This document shows positions 1-10,595 of a stretch of 64,000 nt of DNA, in pieces. The notes below the pieces were generated by a model. The model was given only the letters and a program-made list of their open reading frames with translations, was not told the origin of the DNA and searched no databases. Each line of letters starts with the position of its first letter. Position 1 is the stretch's first letter. The DNA comes from Hyaloperonospora brassicae (Eukaryota > Oomycota > Peronosporomycetes > Peronosporales > Peronosporaceae). The translations under genes and the position numbers were made by a program. The stretch is from NCBI GenBank assembly GCA_947650285.1, contig CANTFL010001457.1:146490-210489 (forward strand). Reading direction: 5' to 3'.

Positions 1-72
1 TTGTAACGCAGATCCTGCAACACGTACACTCGCGCACATTGTTACGCAGCTACTGCAACACGTACGGCGCTC
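1..72. repeat. Two-copy imperfect direct repeat of 34-38 bp
   Basis: Bases 1-38 and 39-72 are two diverged copies of one unit: each begins TTGTWACGCAG and continues with CTGCAACACGTAC. The first copy starts at the window edge, so an array could extend to the left. No coding role is visible. Confidence 0.6.
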
Positions 73-421
73 TATCTGTACTTACACATCACGTCAATGC
101 TCTCCATTCCCTCGGCTCGTCCGCGCTATAAATGCGGCGCCAGCGCCCATGTTCTTGCATACTCCTTCGCTAAGTGCATTGCAACTGAAGTACCTGTGGT
201 CATTTGCAGGAGCTCAGTGCAAGCTCAAATTGAGGTAACACTGTCCACACAAGGGTCAACTCCTTGTTCTACAAAACGTCGGCGTTTCAGTCGCTACGAA
301 ACGAGCAGCCAGTGCATCTATTCGTTTTGAGCGCTTCCGACTCGAACGTATCGACACAGACACTGACTTATTGATAACACACTCGCCGTAATCAAGACAG
401 AATTGTGCGCACGACCAGAAC

Positions 422-601
422 ATGCCCAATATTAGCTGTAGACTAGATTATGAGGTAGACTCGAGAAGTTGTGCTGAAGCTACTCGACCTGAGTACATGG
501 CGCGGTACGGTTGTAGTGCTGACCTCTGCTTCTTCAAAGCGCAGTACGTACGTGATTGTCTGTGTGACGGAGATGATAACCAAGCTGCGTCTGACTGGTG
601 A
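422..601 (+). CDS. Small cysteine-rich ORF, 59 codons, unrecognised
   Basis: The frame opens with ATG at 422-424 and closes with TGA at 599-601. The predicted peptide has six cysteines, at residues 6, 17, 31, 36, 46 and 48, and several acidic residues near the C-terminus. Six cysteines in 59 residues is unusual for a chance frame. There is no hydrophobic signal peptide after this ATG and the frame is closed by a stop a few codons upstream. If it is real it is more likely an exon or a fragment than a complete secreted protein. I do not recognise the family; it may be a chance ORF. Confidence 0.15.
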   Translation: MPNISCRLDYEVDSRSCAEATRPEYMARYGCSADLCFFKAQYVRDCLCDGDDNQAASDW

Positions 602-2089
602 AGGAGTATTGCTACTCAGTCGAGATTATGGAAGTGGACCTCGCGAAATGCTAGTTGATGGTGACACAACGCTCTTCACGTCCTCGACGGCTCCGCAGAC
701 CCTGCAAAAGGTTTCTAACGCACGGATTTCACTGTATCCTCGCCACCAGATGAAGGTGATAGTAAAACTACGGATTGCGTCGTGGATTCGATCAAGTCTA
801 CGTCAAAGCCGTCATCTACATTGACAAGGGCATTATGATGAAACTGCAATTTTAAGCCAGGAGCTGTGCACGTTAAAGCAAGCGGTAGGCGTGCCCGAGT
901 CCGTGTGAAGATAGTTCATCGATGGACACAGCATGTAAAGTCGCATGACAAGACCGAGTTGAACAAAGCTCGTTGTTCCGTGGGGTCGAGTGTCATCGTA
1001 GAACGAGAAGTCATTCGCAGTATGCAGCAGAAAGAGTGTAAGCATTGCGTGGTCGATCAGTGACCTTGTCTACGCCTCCATGACCGAAATAAGGTCTTGT
1101 AATTTACTCAAAGCTGTAGCAAGGTAGTCTTACGGCCTTTCACCTGCTAACTCACTAGAGTAGTAACTTATTTGGGCTCCGAGCTGCAACGGACGCCGTG
1201 TCCTCGATTAAGACTTAAATGCTGTCTATCATTGCACACTTACGTTGAACGGTCTCTCTGTAGGGTATGTTGATACAGCTTTGCGCGCACGAAGCCTAAG
1301 AGGCTGTATTTTGTAGCCCAAGGGACGGTGTCGCGCGTCGCCACATTCTTTAATAACGAAAGTTTCAGAATAAGCAGGGTGTTGACAGTCTAGCGGATCC
1401 TGACGTGCCCGCAGGTGCGCATCAATTCCAATCACAAAGTAGTGCACAATCTGAAGAAGTACGCAGCGATATACGGTTGCATGGCTATCGTACACGGCTG
1501 GCCTGCCCTCGATGCGTGTGCGCTTTTAAACGACTGTTTTTCTCTAAGCCAGCTCTGACGCAAAGGTCACAAGGTCAAACGTCTTTCATACTAGTGACAT
1601 GTGTCACACTCTTCGTCAACACTGAGGACAAGGAAGAGACCCCGTTGCGTCACAACGTGTCAGCCAAATTCTAGTTCGTCTTCACCTCGAGTCATATCGA
1701 CCGCAATGTATGTTGGCTACTTGCAAGGTAAAAAATATGCAAAGTGATAATGCTATTACAAGCTGTACGTTTACAGCACTGCCTGAGAAACTGTGCTCAG
1801 CAAGTTGACAGGAAAGGATCGCTTTACCGTTCGGTATGAACGCGTCTCCTACTACGCATTGCAGACTGAAGAACAACTACCAGAGGCTGCACTGACTTGC
1901 ACTGCTTTCAACTGTAATTATTCTTCGTTGCGAGCTCAATTGCTGTGTTTACCCGATAGAAATAGCATTAGAACCACTGCTAGCTTAAGAATAAGGGACA
2001 TTTATGAACCTAGATGCAAGCTCCGTCAAGATGATTAAAATACTGATGCTCTCAAAAGTGTCTTGAGCGGGGACCCGACACACTGTACT

Positions 2090-2481
2090 TGTAGCGGGGC
2101 ACACCCTTGCGTGAACTTAACGCAAGGGTATCGGTGCCCCGACAGACGTACACAAGGCAAGCGAGGAAGCGTAGGTAAGGTAAAAGCAGAACTGTTATAT
2201 TAATATAATTAAGTCTTTTAACTACTGTCTCTCTGTTTGACTTAACTTAATTATGCTAATATAGCTGGGTGTATGGTGACGTCTCGTTACCACTCATTGC
2301 GCGCGTCTTGCGGCGATTGGTGGGTTGATATCATCAAGATATCAACCAATGAACAGACCCTTCGGTCATCCCAACAATATCACCACTTTGGTGATATTGT
2401 TTAAAGAATATGTAGCTTAATATTCTTTATTGTCAGATTGTTTTAAATGACAATTTCCATGTAACGGGCTACCTCGTTACA
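2090..2481 (-). repeat. 3' LTR of A1, 392 bp
   Basis: It is homologous over its full length to the solo LTR at 53600-53993, which fixes both ends. On the plus strand it begins TGTAGCGGGGC and ends CTCGTTACA; the ends are inverted repeats around TGTAACGGGG/CCCCGTTACA. The right half holds stacked palindromes, for example around 2335-2355, 2376-2400 and 2403-2430. The polypurine tract next to position 2481 shows that the element reads leftwards and that this is its 3' LTR. Confidence 0.85.
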
Positions 2482-2497
2482 TCACCCCCCCCCTTAA
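2482..2497 (-). promoter_or_regulatory. Polypurine tract of A1
   Basis: On the minus strand the tract is TTAAGGGGGGGGGTGA and lies directly before the TGTAACGAGG start of the LTR. A purine run in this position is the plus-strand primer of LTR elements. It sets the sense direction of A1 as minus, and so makes the plus-strand ORF at 2615-4220 antisense to the element. Confidence 0.75.
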
Positions 2498-2614
2498 CTG
2501 ATAGTCACCGTGTGACTATCAAAAATTTGGCGGCCACCCGTTGGCCACCATTGGGACAGGGAGCACTTGTTGGGTCCGTTCCATTCACTTTCTGCTTGAC
2601 CTCGCATAGTTAAC

Positions 2615-4220
2615 ATGTCTATGCGAGGTGACTCAAGACCCGCACAGCCCGGTGCTGTGCCAGCCTCTGCGGCAGACGATTCGTCGTCTGCTGCTTATTC
2701 TTCGCCTGCAGCAACAGGTGCTGCAGGTGCACGCGGCACATCACCGCGTGCGCATGATGACCCTGACGTTTAGGTCATCTATTCAGGCGAGTCAGACGTG
2801 TCTGACTCCGGCAATGCTTCAGAGGCATCCAGATCACCGGCGGTGCCTCATCGTTCGTCAAGAGCACTGTCGAACAAGCGGACTCGTGAAATGCATTACA
2901 GTCTGTTCGGCAGTGATAATGAACTCTATGGTGAGGAATACTATGCCTCACCAGCATCAACTCGTGCTTCCCCGCACGAGCGTGATGACGATGGTGAGAG
3001 CCGTCGTCATTCTGAAAGCCGTGGTACCGAAACAGGTACCACACTGAAGCGTGATGAGCTGAAGCCGTGGCGCTTGCCCGAGCATCTCATCAATAGCTTG
3101 TCTCACGAGACAAGCCAACACCATCGAATTCCTTTATTCGATGCAACTGGGCTTCATGGCTTAAGTTCCAGCGTAGAAATTTTTTTGCGCTGAAAAAGAC
3201 TTTTATCTCGATGCCTTCCTTAGGCATCGATGGTATAGTGGCAACCAAAAGCGTAACAACAACTCGCTTTTGACAGCGTGGAACGCGTTCGTCCAAAACT
3301 TGAAGAATTTTGGACGAGAAGGATGGTTCCAAAAACTTGAAGTGGTACGCATCAAGTTTGAAAAGCGAACGCCAACCGGTGCCAGGTACCGGTTGCAATG
3401 TTTGTCGAGTGAGGCAGAAATTCCTTGCCTCACATGGGGAGACCCTTGTGCGAGTTGTGTTGACAACTCGCAGCGTGCACATAGGGACGTGTTTTTCCTA
3501 AGTTCGCCCTGGGGAAGGGCACACATCTTGGAGGAGATGCGTGACGCGATTGTAAACTTGCAATCCGTCTACAAGCGCCAAAATCGTGTGTTTACCAATT
3601 TTCCCTCGGACCAATCGGATGAGTCTCGTCATATTGGTGAACGAGACCTTCAACATCCATCATCAGCTGGAAGCGGAGCTCCCAGCTGTTCCGCGAGGGC
3701 GGATACCCCCGCCACTGGACGAGGTAGCTCGTCCTTGATCCTGAATCGTCACGGTGGTCTAAGATACGCTCCACTAGAAAGCGTTGACCACCGTGTGAGT
3801 CCACCAAAGGATGTGGAGGAGGAGGAAAGACCTCCTCCAGATGATTCGGTTCACCATCTCAATCCTCACGAGATGGATCGCGCAATCGATGATTTGCGCG
3901 ATATTTTTGAGCACGAGAGGGACAGACGTTACGCCCTTACTGACTCTTTGCGGAAGTACCGCAAAGAGCAAAAGGCAAACCGTGCGAAGGACCGCGCTGA
4001 GTATGCGGTCGCACAGGTGCAGGTCGAGCGCGACGTCCGCTCCTTCTTTGGCGAGCTGGCGACAGCTCGCGGGGAGATATCTCGGTTGAGTTCCGAGGTA
4101 TCATATCTGCGCGACCAGACGGACCGTCTGGATCGCGAACGCAAGAACTTGATGGATGTTCTTGATCGTGGGGGCTATCTTCATCGAAAGAAGAAGGCTC
4201 GTACTGACAGTACGGCCTGA
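2615..4220 (+). pseudogene. Antisense ORF of family A (broken): low-complexity N-terminus, Cys motif, coiled coil
   Basis: An ATG at 2615 lies in the loop of an 11-bp perfect hairpin (2599-2609 with 2619-2629). The frame runs to 3193 with one in-frame TAG at 2771. A frameshift then leads to a 316-codon open frame (3270-4220). The N-terminal third is rich in Ser, Ala, Asp and Arg. The middle has a Cys cluster (CLTWGDPCASC, coded near 3430-3460). The C-terminal ~110 residues are a charged, heptad-like coiled coil ending in a basic patch. The last ~600 bp overlap the integrase tail and chromodomain on the other strand. A2 keeps a homologous minus-strand frame (12140-12744). No known family is recognised and its role is unknown. 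Confidence 0.5.
3592..3860 (-). pseudogene. A1 chromodomain (end of integrase)
   Basis: After a Pro-rich lead-in (PPPPHPLVDSHGGQ) the frame encodes a chromodomain with the expected pattern: FLVERIL, then YLVQWRGYPPS, NSWE and a C-terminal helix ending ETHP. The stop is at 3592-3594. In chromoviruses this domain, fused to the integrase C-terminus, directs insertion to marked chromatin. An in-frame stop lies upstream, between integrase core and chromodomain, so the polyprotein is broken. The DNA is also open on the opposite strand, as part of the antisense ORF. Confidence 0.8.
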
Positions 4221-5570
4221 GTCACCCCACGTAAAACGTAGGATGCGTGCGCATCTTACGTGGCAATTCGAGTGTATGCATTGCCCTTGCGATGCAACAC
4301 ACGAAATGGCCCAATGTATTTCGGCAGTAGTTTACTACTGCCGACATAAGTGACTGCATGTCCAGGTAAGTTTACCATAGACATTAGTACTAGGTCGTTA
4401 ACCTTAAATGAAGAACATTTGCTCTTCCATTCTTGTCTGCGTTCCGTTTCTGGCGGTCCACCGCATTTGCGATGGAGTCCTGAACAAAACGGACTACCGC
4501 CTCTCGAGTCAGTAAGAAGTTCTCCGCTGAATCTTTGTTTTTTCTTTCAGTGCGCTTCGTGCGCACTGCTAAGAGATTTTTCTCTTCTTCAGCGAGGTTG
4601 TCCTCTTCCTCTCTGGAATAATCGTTGACGACGTTAATTATACCAGCATCGTCATCATCATCCGAGTCAATAATAGCGTCGTCGCTATTATTGAGGTGAT
4701 CTTCTTCATCGATGTCGACCTGATCGACATCGGCATCATACGTGACGACGTTAGGGTCGACACGTGATAGGCAAGAGCCAAAACGGTTTTTGCTTGAGCG
4801 AGTCCCTCCCCCCTTATCCAAGAGTCACTTCCTAGAAGGGTGGGCACACGTGGATGCCGTAGGCCATTCACGGAAAACGGTGTGTGCTGTGTGGAAGCAT
4901 GCACCGAATTATTGATGGCGAATTCCACCATGGGTAGGAATTCGCTCCAACTCGGAAACGAGTGGACATATCCTCGAAGGATCTCTTCGAGGACACGGTT
5001 CGCACGTTCCGTCTGATTATCTGTTTCGGGATGGTCAGAAGTAGACATCTTCAATCGTATTCCGAAAGAACGGAACACGGTTTGCCAAAATGCCGCCGTG
5101 AACCGAGGGTCATGGTCGGATACGAGTTTGACGGGGTAAACCGTGGAGTCTAAAGACCGTGTCTAGAAAGACACGAGCACAACCTTGAGCCTTGATCGAC
5201 TCAGGGACAGCATCAAGATGGATCATCTTGCTGAATCGGTCAACAAATACAAGATACCATTATTCTTGTGAGCGTCTTCGGGAAAACCGAAGACGAAGTC
5301 AATCGACACGGACTGCCAGTACTCTGTCAGAACAGGCGGAGGCTGCAATGGTGCACGGGATGAAGGACTAGGCTTCACCCGTTGACAAACCTCGCAAGCA
5401 CGTATGTACATGCGGACAAACGGATACTGGCGTGTCCAGTAAAAGTCACGACTTACCGTGAGGTAAGTCTTTTCTCTACCACGATGGCCGCTTGTTGGGG
5501 CATCGTGACACTCATACATGATGCGTAAACGCAAACCATGATGAGCGGAGACGACGACACGAGGCGTGTC
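4221..5570 (-). pseudogene. A1 integrase (zinc-binding, core and C-terminal parts)
   Basis: The HHCC zinc-binding part is coded around 5550-5380 and includes CEVCQRVK. The catalytic core follows: first Asp in DFVFGFP (~5300), second Asp in SDHDPRF (~5120), and the Glu in NQTERANRV (~5010), so the DDE residues are present. A long acidic linker lies near 4640-4760, and the GPY/F-type C-terminal module is visible at about 4350-4230. At least three frame changes split the gene (about 5223, 4640-4820 and 4390). This is a typical chromovirus integrase, inactive here because of the frameshifts. Confidence 0.8.
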
Positions 5571-7105
5571 GCCGGCAACAGCTGTATAGTACAGCGATCC
5601 GTTGCGTGTACTATACCGATCCGATGAGGATCGGTACAAAGCTGGTAAATCTTTCAATGATTTACTGGATGGATTCAACAGATGATCCATCAATCGCAGA
5701 AGATCCTTACCTTCCGCGTATGCCTTTCGTACGTCGTCAAGTAAACTTGACGACGGGACACTGACTGACAGTGTCGCAACAGTGGGCTTATCCTCACTGT
5801 TGATTTGTGCGTCCGGCTCGAAATCGGGCCGGCGCGAAAGCGCATCAGCGACGACATTGAGTTGTCCTGGTTTATACTCCACGGAGAAGTTATACTCCGC
5901 GAAGAAGGACAGCCACCTCGCCATCCTTTGCGAGAGGTGTGGGCTGTTTACGGCCGTGCGTAATGACGCATGGTCCGTATAGACGATGAACGGCCTATCT
6001 CCCAAGAGATAGACCCGAAACTTAGCCAGTGCATACTTCATGGCAAGTAGTTCCTTCTCATGCACTGGGTAATTGCGATCAGCTGCTTGCAGCTGACGCT
6101 ACTGATAACAGATGACGCGCTCCGCGCCATCTGCATCGAACTGCATTAACGCACAGCCGATTGCAAAATCGCTGGCGTCACAGACCACATGAAAAGGTCT
6201 GTACTGATCCGCAATCGCCAATATCGGCGATTGCATCAAGCTTTTCTTGATGCTTTCAGAGGAACGCTGACAGTCAGTGTTCCATGACCACTTGACATTT
6301 TTCTTGAGTAACCATGAAAGATGCACAGTCATCTCGGCGTAGTTGCGCGAGTACTTGTGCAAGTACGCCGCTAGCCCAAGGAACTTCCTTGGTCCCTTGA
6401 CATCGACTGGCACTGGCCAGTTGGTGATTGCCTTGATCTTTTTGAGATCAGGGGGTACGCCGTGTTTACCCACGATGCACCCAAGAAGTGGTATTTCGCT
6501 TGGCGAGTATATACACTTCTTGAGGTTGGCGTACAACTTACGCTTGCGGATAAGTTGAAAAACCTGACGAATGCGTGTTCTGTGAACTTCCACGTCCGTC
6601 TTTCCGTCCATAGCCCGGCCTGGACGAACACATCGTGAAAAGAACTCTTTGCGTAATATCGCATCGACCTCAGCAGATTTGTTACACATCTGTTTATCAT
6701 CGCAGGGTAGTTACACAGCCCATGTGACATCACTAGTCAATCTCACAGCATAACGCTTAAAGGTACCCAATGCTGTGTACGGGATATCCCGTACACGCAT
6801 GACAACGTGAGAGAAGCCAAACATCATATACACGGTCGCGAAAATGGTACTCTTTGACATACCATCTATGAATTTAACCCTTCTTCGGTATCGGCGCTGA
6901 AGACGGTACCGTTGCAGCATTAAACTTTTTGAATGAGTGCACCCTCCAACATTCTACTGTGGCATTTCGCACACAGATGGTCGGATGGTTGTGAGGGGAA
7001 GTTGATTCCCTCACATGGCTATCTGCAAAGCGATCGGCAAAGAGCTTGTCGATCGCTAGTGCTTGTTTACAAGGCAGTGGTCACTGCTTCATGACACAAT
7101 GCTTC
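5571..7105 (-). pseudogene. A1 reverse transcriptase and RNase H
   Basis: RNase H is well preserved: VCDASDFAIG (~6190-6160), YTDHAS (~5980) and ADALSRRPDF (~5860). The reverse transcriptase upstream is decayed. The catalytic box reads SFHDV (~6640), so the first Asp of the usual FFDD is replaced by His, and one base is missing directly after it, shifting the frame. Matches resume with LLGCIVGKHG (~6490) and KFLGLAAYLHKYSRNYAE (~6380-6330). The same one-base loss occurs in A2 (9420), so both copies come from an already broken ancestor or have exchanged sequence. Confidence 0.8.
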
Positions 7106-7288
7106 GATCCCGGTTTAAGCTCGATCTCCTGGCGAATGCCTTTGTCCTTTGGTAAATCGCGCATTACAGATTCGATGAATACAGCCCTGAATGCGATCGA
7201 TTCTTTAACAAAAGATTTGCCCTAAGCGACTCTCATATTTGAGACGTGTATCGCTCAGTCCGAGTCTTCTCATCGAGGACACTTTCGT

Positions 7289-8518
7289 CTATCGATGAGC
7301 TGCTGAAACTATTTCGCTTTCAGCAAATACTAATACCGACCGAATATCGGTCACATAATCATCCTCTGTAACGAGTATGCAGATCTGCTTGACTTTGCCA
7401 CTACGCAGATCACGCAAGAACCGTTTCGGTTCTAGCGTTGGCAACTGATTTATCTTCATAGTTAACTTCGGAGGCACATTCAGATCAAGCGCATAAGCGC
7501 ATAAGCTCAATACTTCATTTACCAAGAAGTTCAACGTCTCGGTTTCATCCTAATGTCTTGTTTTCACAGGCTGTTGAGGGCTTATCCGTTCAGGTTGTTA
7601 AGAGACCAATCTCGTGGCAAGTGACTCTTGAGGAATTCCTTCCTCAAGTACGTGGGGACTTATTCCCTCGACGTCTTCCGACTGTGGTTGTGCAACCACA
7701 GTCAGGGACCGATTCTCTACGGTCGACTCTCTAGTCGACCGAAGATGACCGTGTTACCGTTTCTAGACAACCAATTTGTACTCCCGAGGATGTTGCCCGC
7801 TTGGCATGCATCTATGTTCCAATCCGCTTGACTTATTCTAGTGGTGGACCTCCGGCGCTGCCTGTACTTCTGTACAGCCTCTGAGAGCTTGTTTCAAAGT
7901 GTAGTGATCAGCTACACTGAAGTCTTGTGCAGTCGTGCTAACGACCGTACCGCAATTGAGGCCATCGTCCTTACTAGCAGTACATCCACACGCTTGTGGA
8001 TACTCCAAAGCAGGTATCAGACAGTTAGGTGATGAACAAGCGGCAGGCATCTTGACGGATCGATGCTGCCAGCTCACTCTCGGCTCGTGTCATTTAAGCC
8101 AAGGTAATCCCAGGATAACATCAAATTTGTCATCCAGATCCAGTACGATAAGGTTATCATTATACCATTGCCCTCTAACGTGCAGTAGATACCTACTACA
8201 CTCTTTTCAACGGTTATCGATGCTCATTTGGCTAGACATACCGTCATTCTCGTGGGAGGGATGTCGCGCTCAGAATACTTGAGCCTACAATCTTCTAGTG
8301 ATTTTCTGTGAACAAAGTTGTTCGACACTTACAGTCAACAAGATCACAAAGTGACAAAATTTCGTCACTTGCAATTTCAAAGTGATTAGTGATATGTCAT
8401 GACCAGGTGCAGAGACACACAATGAATGTGTATCCGGAGCAACTTTAGTCAAGAAATTTGCGAATTCTCTTGAGGTTGCTGGATCAGTATAGCGCTCCGC
8501 CTCTACTTCCCCGTCCAT
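7289..8518 (-). pseudogene. A1 protease and protease-RT linker remnant
   Basis: Around 8400-8300 the minus strand encodes a protease-like start (LITLKLQVT) followed, after a frameshift, by LVDCKC where an active aspartic protease of this family would have LVDSGA. The active site is therefore lost. Nearer the RT, an 81-codon frame (7534-7289) matches the linker between protease and RT of chromodomain Gypsy elements (LPTLEPKRFLRDLRSGKVKQ). Between them the sequence is decayed, but perfect hairpins remain visible (for example 7680-7703 and 7720-7741). Confidence 0.55.
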
Positions 8519-8559
8519 TTTGATGATCCGTTTCGCTGGTGCGGTCTCGCAATAGAGTT

Positions 8560-8944
8560 GGACCTATACCCACTGCATTTCATGGCAACCGGACGATCCA
8601 TTAGCTTAGTACCTTTTCGTACTGGGCGTAAGGCACTACACTCATAACCGTCGTGTCTTTACTTCTGACAGCAGAATGCACTTCTGCCTTCGCCTGTTGT
8701 ATAAAGAGCGAGGTATCTCGCTTTCAACATAACAGAGCTCCATGGGTTCTGGACCTCTAGTCTCTTGTCGTCTCGGTGGACGATAATAGCTCGAGCTAGC
8801 ATGAGCCTGTCTCATGCTAAAGTCCTTTAGTTCCGCAGCTGAAATTGCTTGTTCGATCGTATCCATCTATAAGCGGAACAGGTGTTCCCTGACGGGCCCA
8901 TTCGCTAGCCCTTGCACGAACACAGTAATCAACGTGTTTCTAAC
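8560..8944 (-). pseudogene. A1 gag C-terminal remnant
   Basis: The minus-strand frame around 8944-8642 encodes part of a Gypsy gag: a segment ending LITVFVQGLANG, a stop, then a segment with MDTIEQAISAAE and a Pro/Arg-rich tail (YRPPRRQETRGPEPMEL) that in this family precedes the zinc knuckle. The knuckle itself is not intact. The gag start and the 5' LTR are absent because the sequence switches at 8944/8945 to the inverted copy A2. This fragment shows that gag lies upstream of pol on the minus strand, so the plus-strand ORF at 2615-4220 is not the gag. Confidence 0.6.
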
Positions 8945-9905
8945 ATTGTGTCCTGAAGCAGTGGCCACTGCCTAGTGAACAAGTACTAGCGATCGACAAG
9001 TTCTTTGCCGATCGCTTAGCAGCGGGCCATGTGAGGGAATCAACATCCCCTCACAGCTCTCCGACCTTCTGTGTGCCAAAGGCTACAGGACGGTGGCGGA
9101 TAGTGCACGCATTCAACAAATTGAATGCAGCAACGGTACCGGCTCAGACGCCGATACCGAGGAAGAAAGTAATCATAGATGGCATGTCAAAGAGTACCAT
9201 CTTTTCGTCCATGGATCTGATGGATTGATTCTATCAGATCCTCATGCGTGAACGGTACATCCCGTTCACGGCAGTGAGTACCCGCAGCGGGATGCTGTGG
9301 GAGTGGCTAGTGATGCCACAGGGGCTGAGCAATGCCCCTGCAACATTCAACAGATGTGTCACAAATCTGTTGAGACCGGTGCGATACATCGCACCGAGTT
9401 ACTTCGACGATGTGTTCGTCCAAGCCGGGCTATGGATGGAAAGACGGACGTGGAAGTTCACAGAACACGCATTCGTCAGGTTTTTCAATTTATCCGCAAG
9501 CGTAAGTTGTACGCCAACCTCAAGAAGTGTATATACACGCCAAGCGAAATACCACTTCTTGGGTGCATCGTGGGTAAACACGGCGTACCCCCTGATCTCA
9601 AAAAGATCAAGGCAATCACCGAATGACCCGTGCCAGTCGATGTCAAGGGACTAAGGAAGTTCCTTGGACCAGCGGCGTACTTGCACAAGTAATCGCGCAA
9701 CTACGCCGAGATAACTGTGCATCTTTCTTGATACTCAAGAAGATGTGAAGTAGTCATGAAAAGCTTACTGTCAGAGTTCCTGCAAAGGTATAAAGCAAAG
9801 CTTAATGCAATCGCCCATACTACCGATTGAAGATCAGGACAGACCATTTCATGTGGTCTGTGACGCCAGCGACTTTGTGATCGGCTGTGCATTGATGTAA
9901 TTGGA
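8945..9905 (+). pseudogene. A2 reverse transcriptase remnant
   Basis: The frame encodes typical RT blocks: STPHSSPTFCV, WRIVHAFNKLN, a near-intact FSSMDLMD followed by a stop, GMLWEWLVMPQGLSNAPATF and the catalytic SYFDDVF (~9405). Directly after FDDVF a single missing base shifts the frame, exactly as in A1; the correct frame resumes in the 9297-9626 reading (AMDGKTDVEVHRT). Further stops and small indels follow at 9620-9900. The RT is therefore inactive, although its catalytic Asp pair survives here and not in A1. Confidence 0.8.
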
Positions 9906-10595
9906 CACAGATGGCGCGGAGCGCGTCATCAGCTATCAATCGCGTCAGCTGCAAGCAGCTGATCGCAATTACCCAGTGCATGAGAAGGAACTACTTGCCA
10001 TGAAGTATGCACTGGCTAAGTTTCGGGTCTATCTCTTGGGAGATAGGCCGTTCATCGTCTATACGGACCATGCGTCATTACGCACGGCCGTAAACAGCCC
10101 ACACCTCTCGCAAAGGATGGCGAGGTGGCTGTCCTTCTTCGCGGAGTATAACTTCTCCGTGGAGTATAAACCAGGACAACTCAATGTCGTCGCTGATGCG
10201 CTTTCGCGCCGGCCCGATTTCGAGCCGGACGCACAAATCAACAGTGAGGATAAGCCCACTGTTGCGACACTGTCAGTCAGTGTCCCGTCGTCAAGTTTAC
10301 TTGACGACGTACGAAAGGCATACGCGGAAGGTAAGGATCTTCTGCGATTGATGGATCATCTGTTGAATCCATCCAGTAAATCATTGAAAGATTTACCAGC
10401 TTTGTACCGATCCTCATCGGATCGGTATAGTACACGCAACGGATCGCTGTACTATACAGCTGTTGCCGGCGACACGCCTCGTGTCGTCGTCTCCGCTCAT
10501 CATGGTTTGCGTTTACGCATCATGTATGAGTGTCACGATGCCCCAACAGGTGGTCATCGTGGAAGAGAAAAGACTTACCTCACGGTAAGTCGTGA
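9395..10595. repeat. Near-identical inverted-repeat patches shared by A2 and A1
   Basis: Two stretches of A2, about 9395-9620 and 9905-10595, are almost identical to the inverted counterparts in A1 (about 6470-6690 and 5450-6115). The sequence between and around them (9620-9905, and after 10595) has many substitutions, indels and stops relative to A1. Such a mosaic of high and low identity in an inverted pair is what gene conversion would leave. Confidence 0.65.

Larger units (their letters stand above)
1..2089. other. Unassigned region left of the A1 LTR
   Basis: I recognise no protein family here on either strand. Open frames are short (under about 120 codons), mostly lack a good ATG, and show no retroelement motifs, signal peptides or RxLR-type effector motifs. 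The stretch could be decayed repeat or ordinary intergenic DNA. The five bases just outside the A1 LTR (2085-2089, GTACT) would be one half of its target duplication, but the other half is not in the window. A tandem pair at the left edge and a small cysteine-rich ORF are listed separately. Confidence 0.5.
2090..8944 (-). mobile_element. Gypsy element A1 (chromodomain family A), 5'-truncated, minus strand
   Basis: Read on the minus strand, the order is gag remnant (8944-8560), protease and linker (8518-7289), reverse transcriptase (7105-6240), RNase H and integrase (6200-4220), chromodomain (3860-3592), polypurine tract (2497-2482) and 3' LTR (2481-2090). This is the normal order of a Ty3/Gypsy chromovirus. 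The 5' LTR and the first part of gag are missing: at 8944/8945 the copy is joined head to head with A2. Several stops and frameshifts make it non-functional. Two features set it apart: a plus-strand ORF inside the element (2615-4220), and short perfect inverted repeats along nearly its whole length. Confidence 0.85.

Noticed and set aside
1..2089. RxLR or Crinkler effector genes
   Set aside because: No signal peptide with RxLR/dEER or LFLAK motif was found in any frame.
3592..3807. A host chromodomain gene
   Set aside because: It is in frame order after a Gypsy integrase with the family lead-in PPPPHPLVDS.
2615..4220. Reading the plus-strand ORF as the gag of a plus-strand element
   Set aside because: The polypurine tract at 2482-2497 and the chromodomain, integrase, RT and gag order all place the element on the minus strand, and a separate gag remnant lies at 8560-8944.
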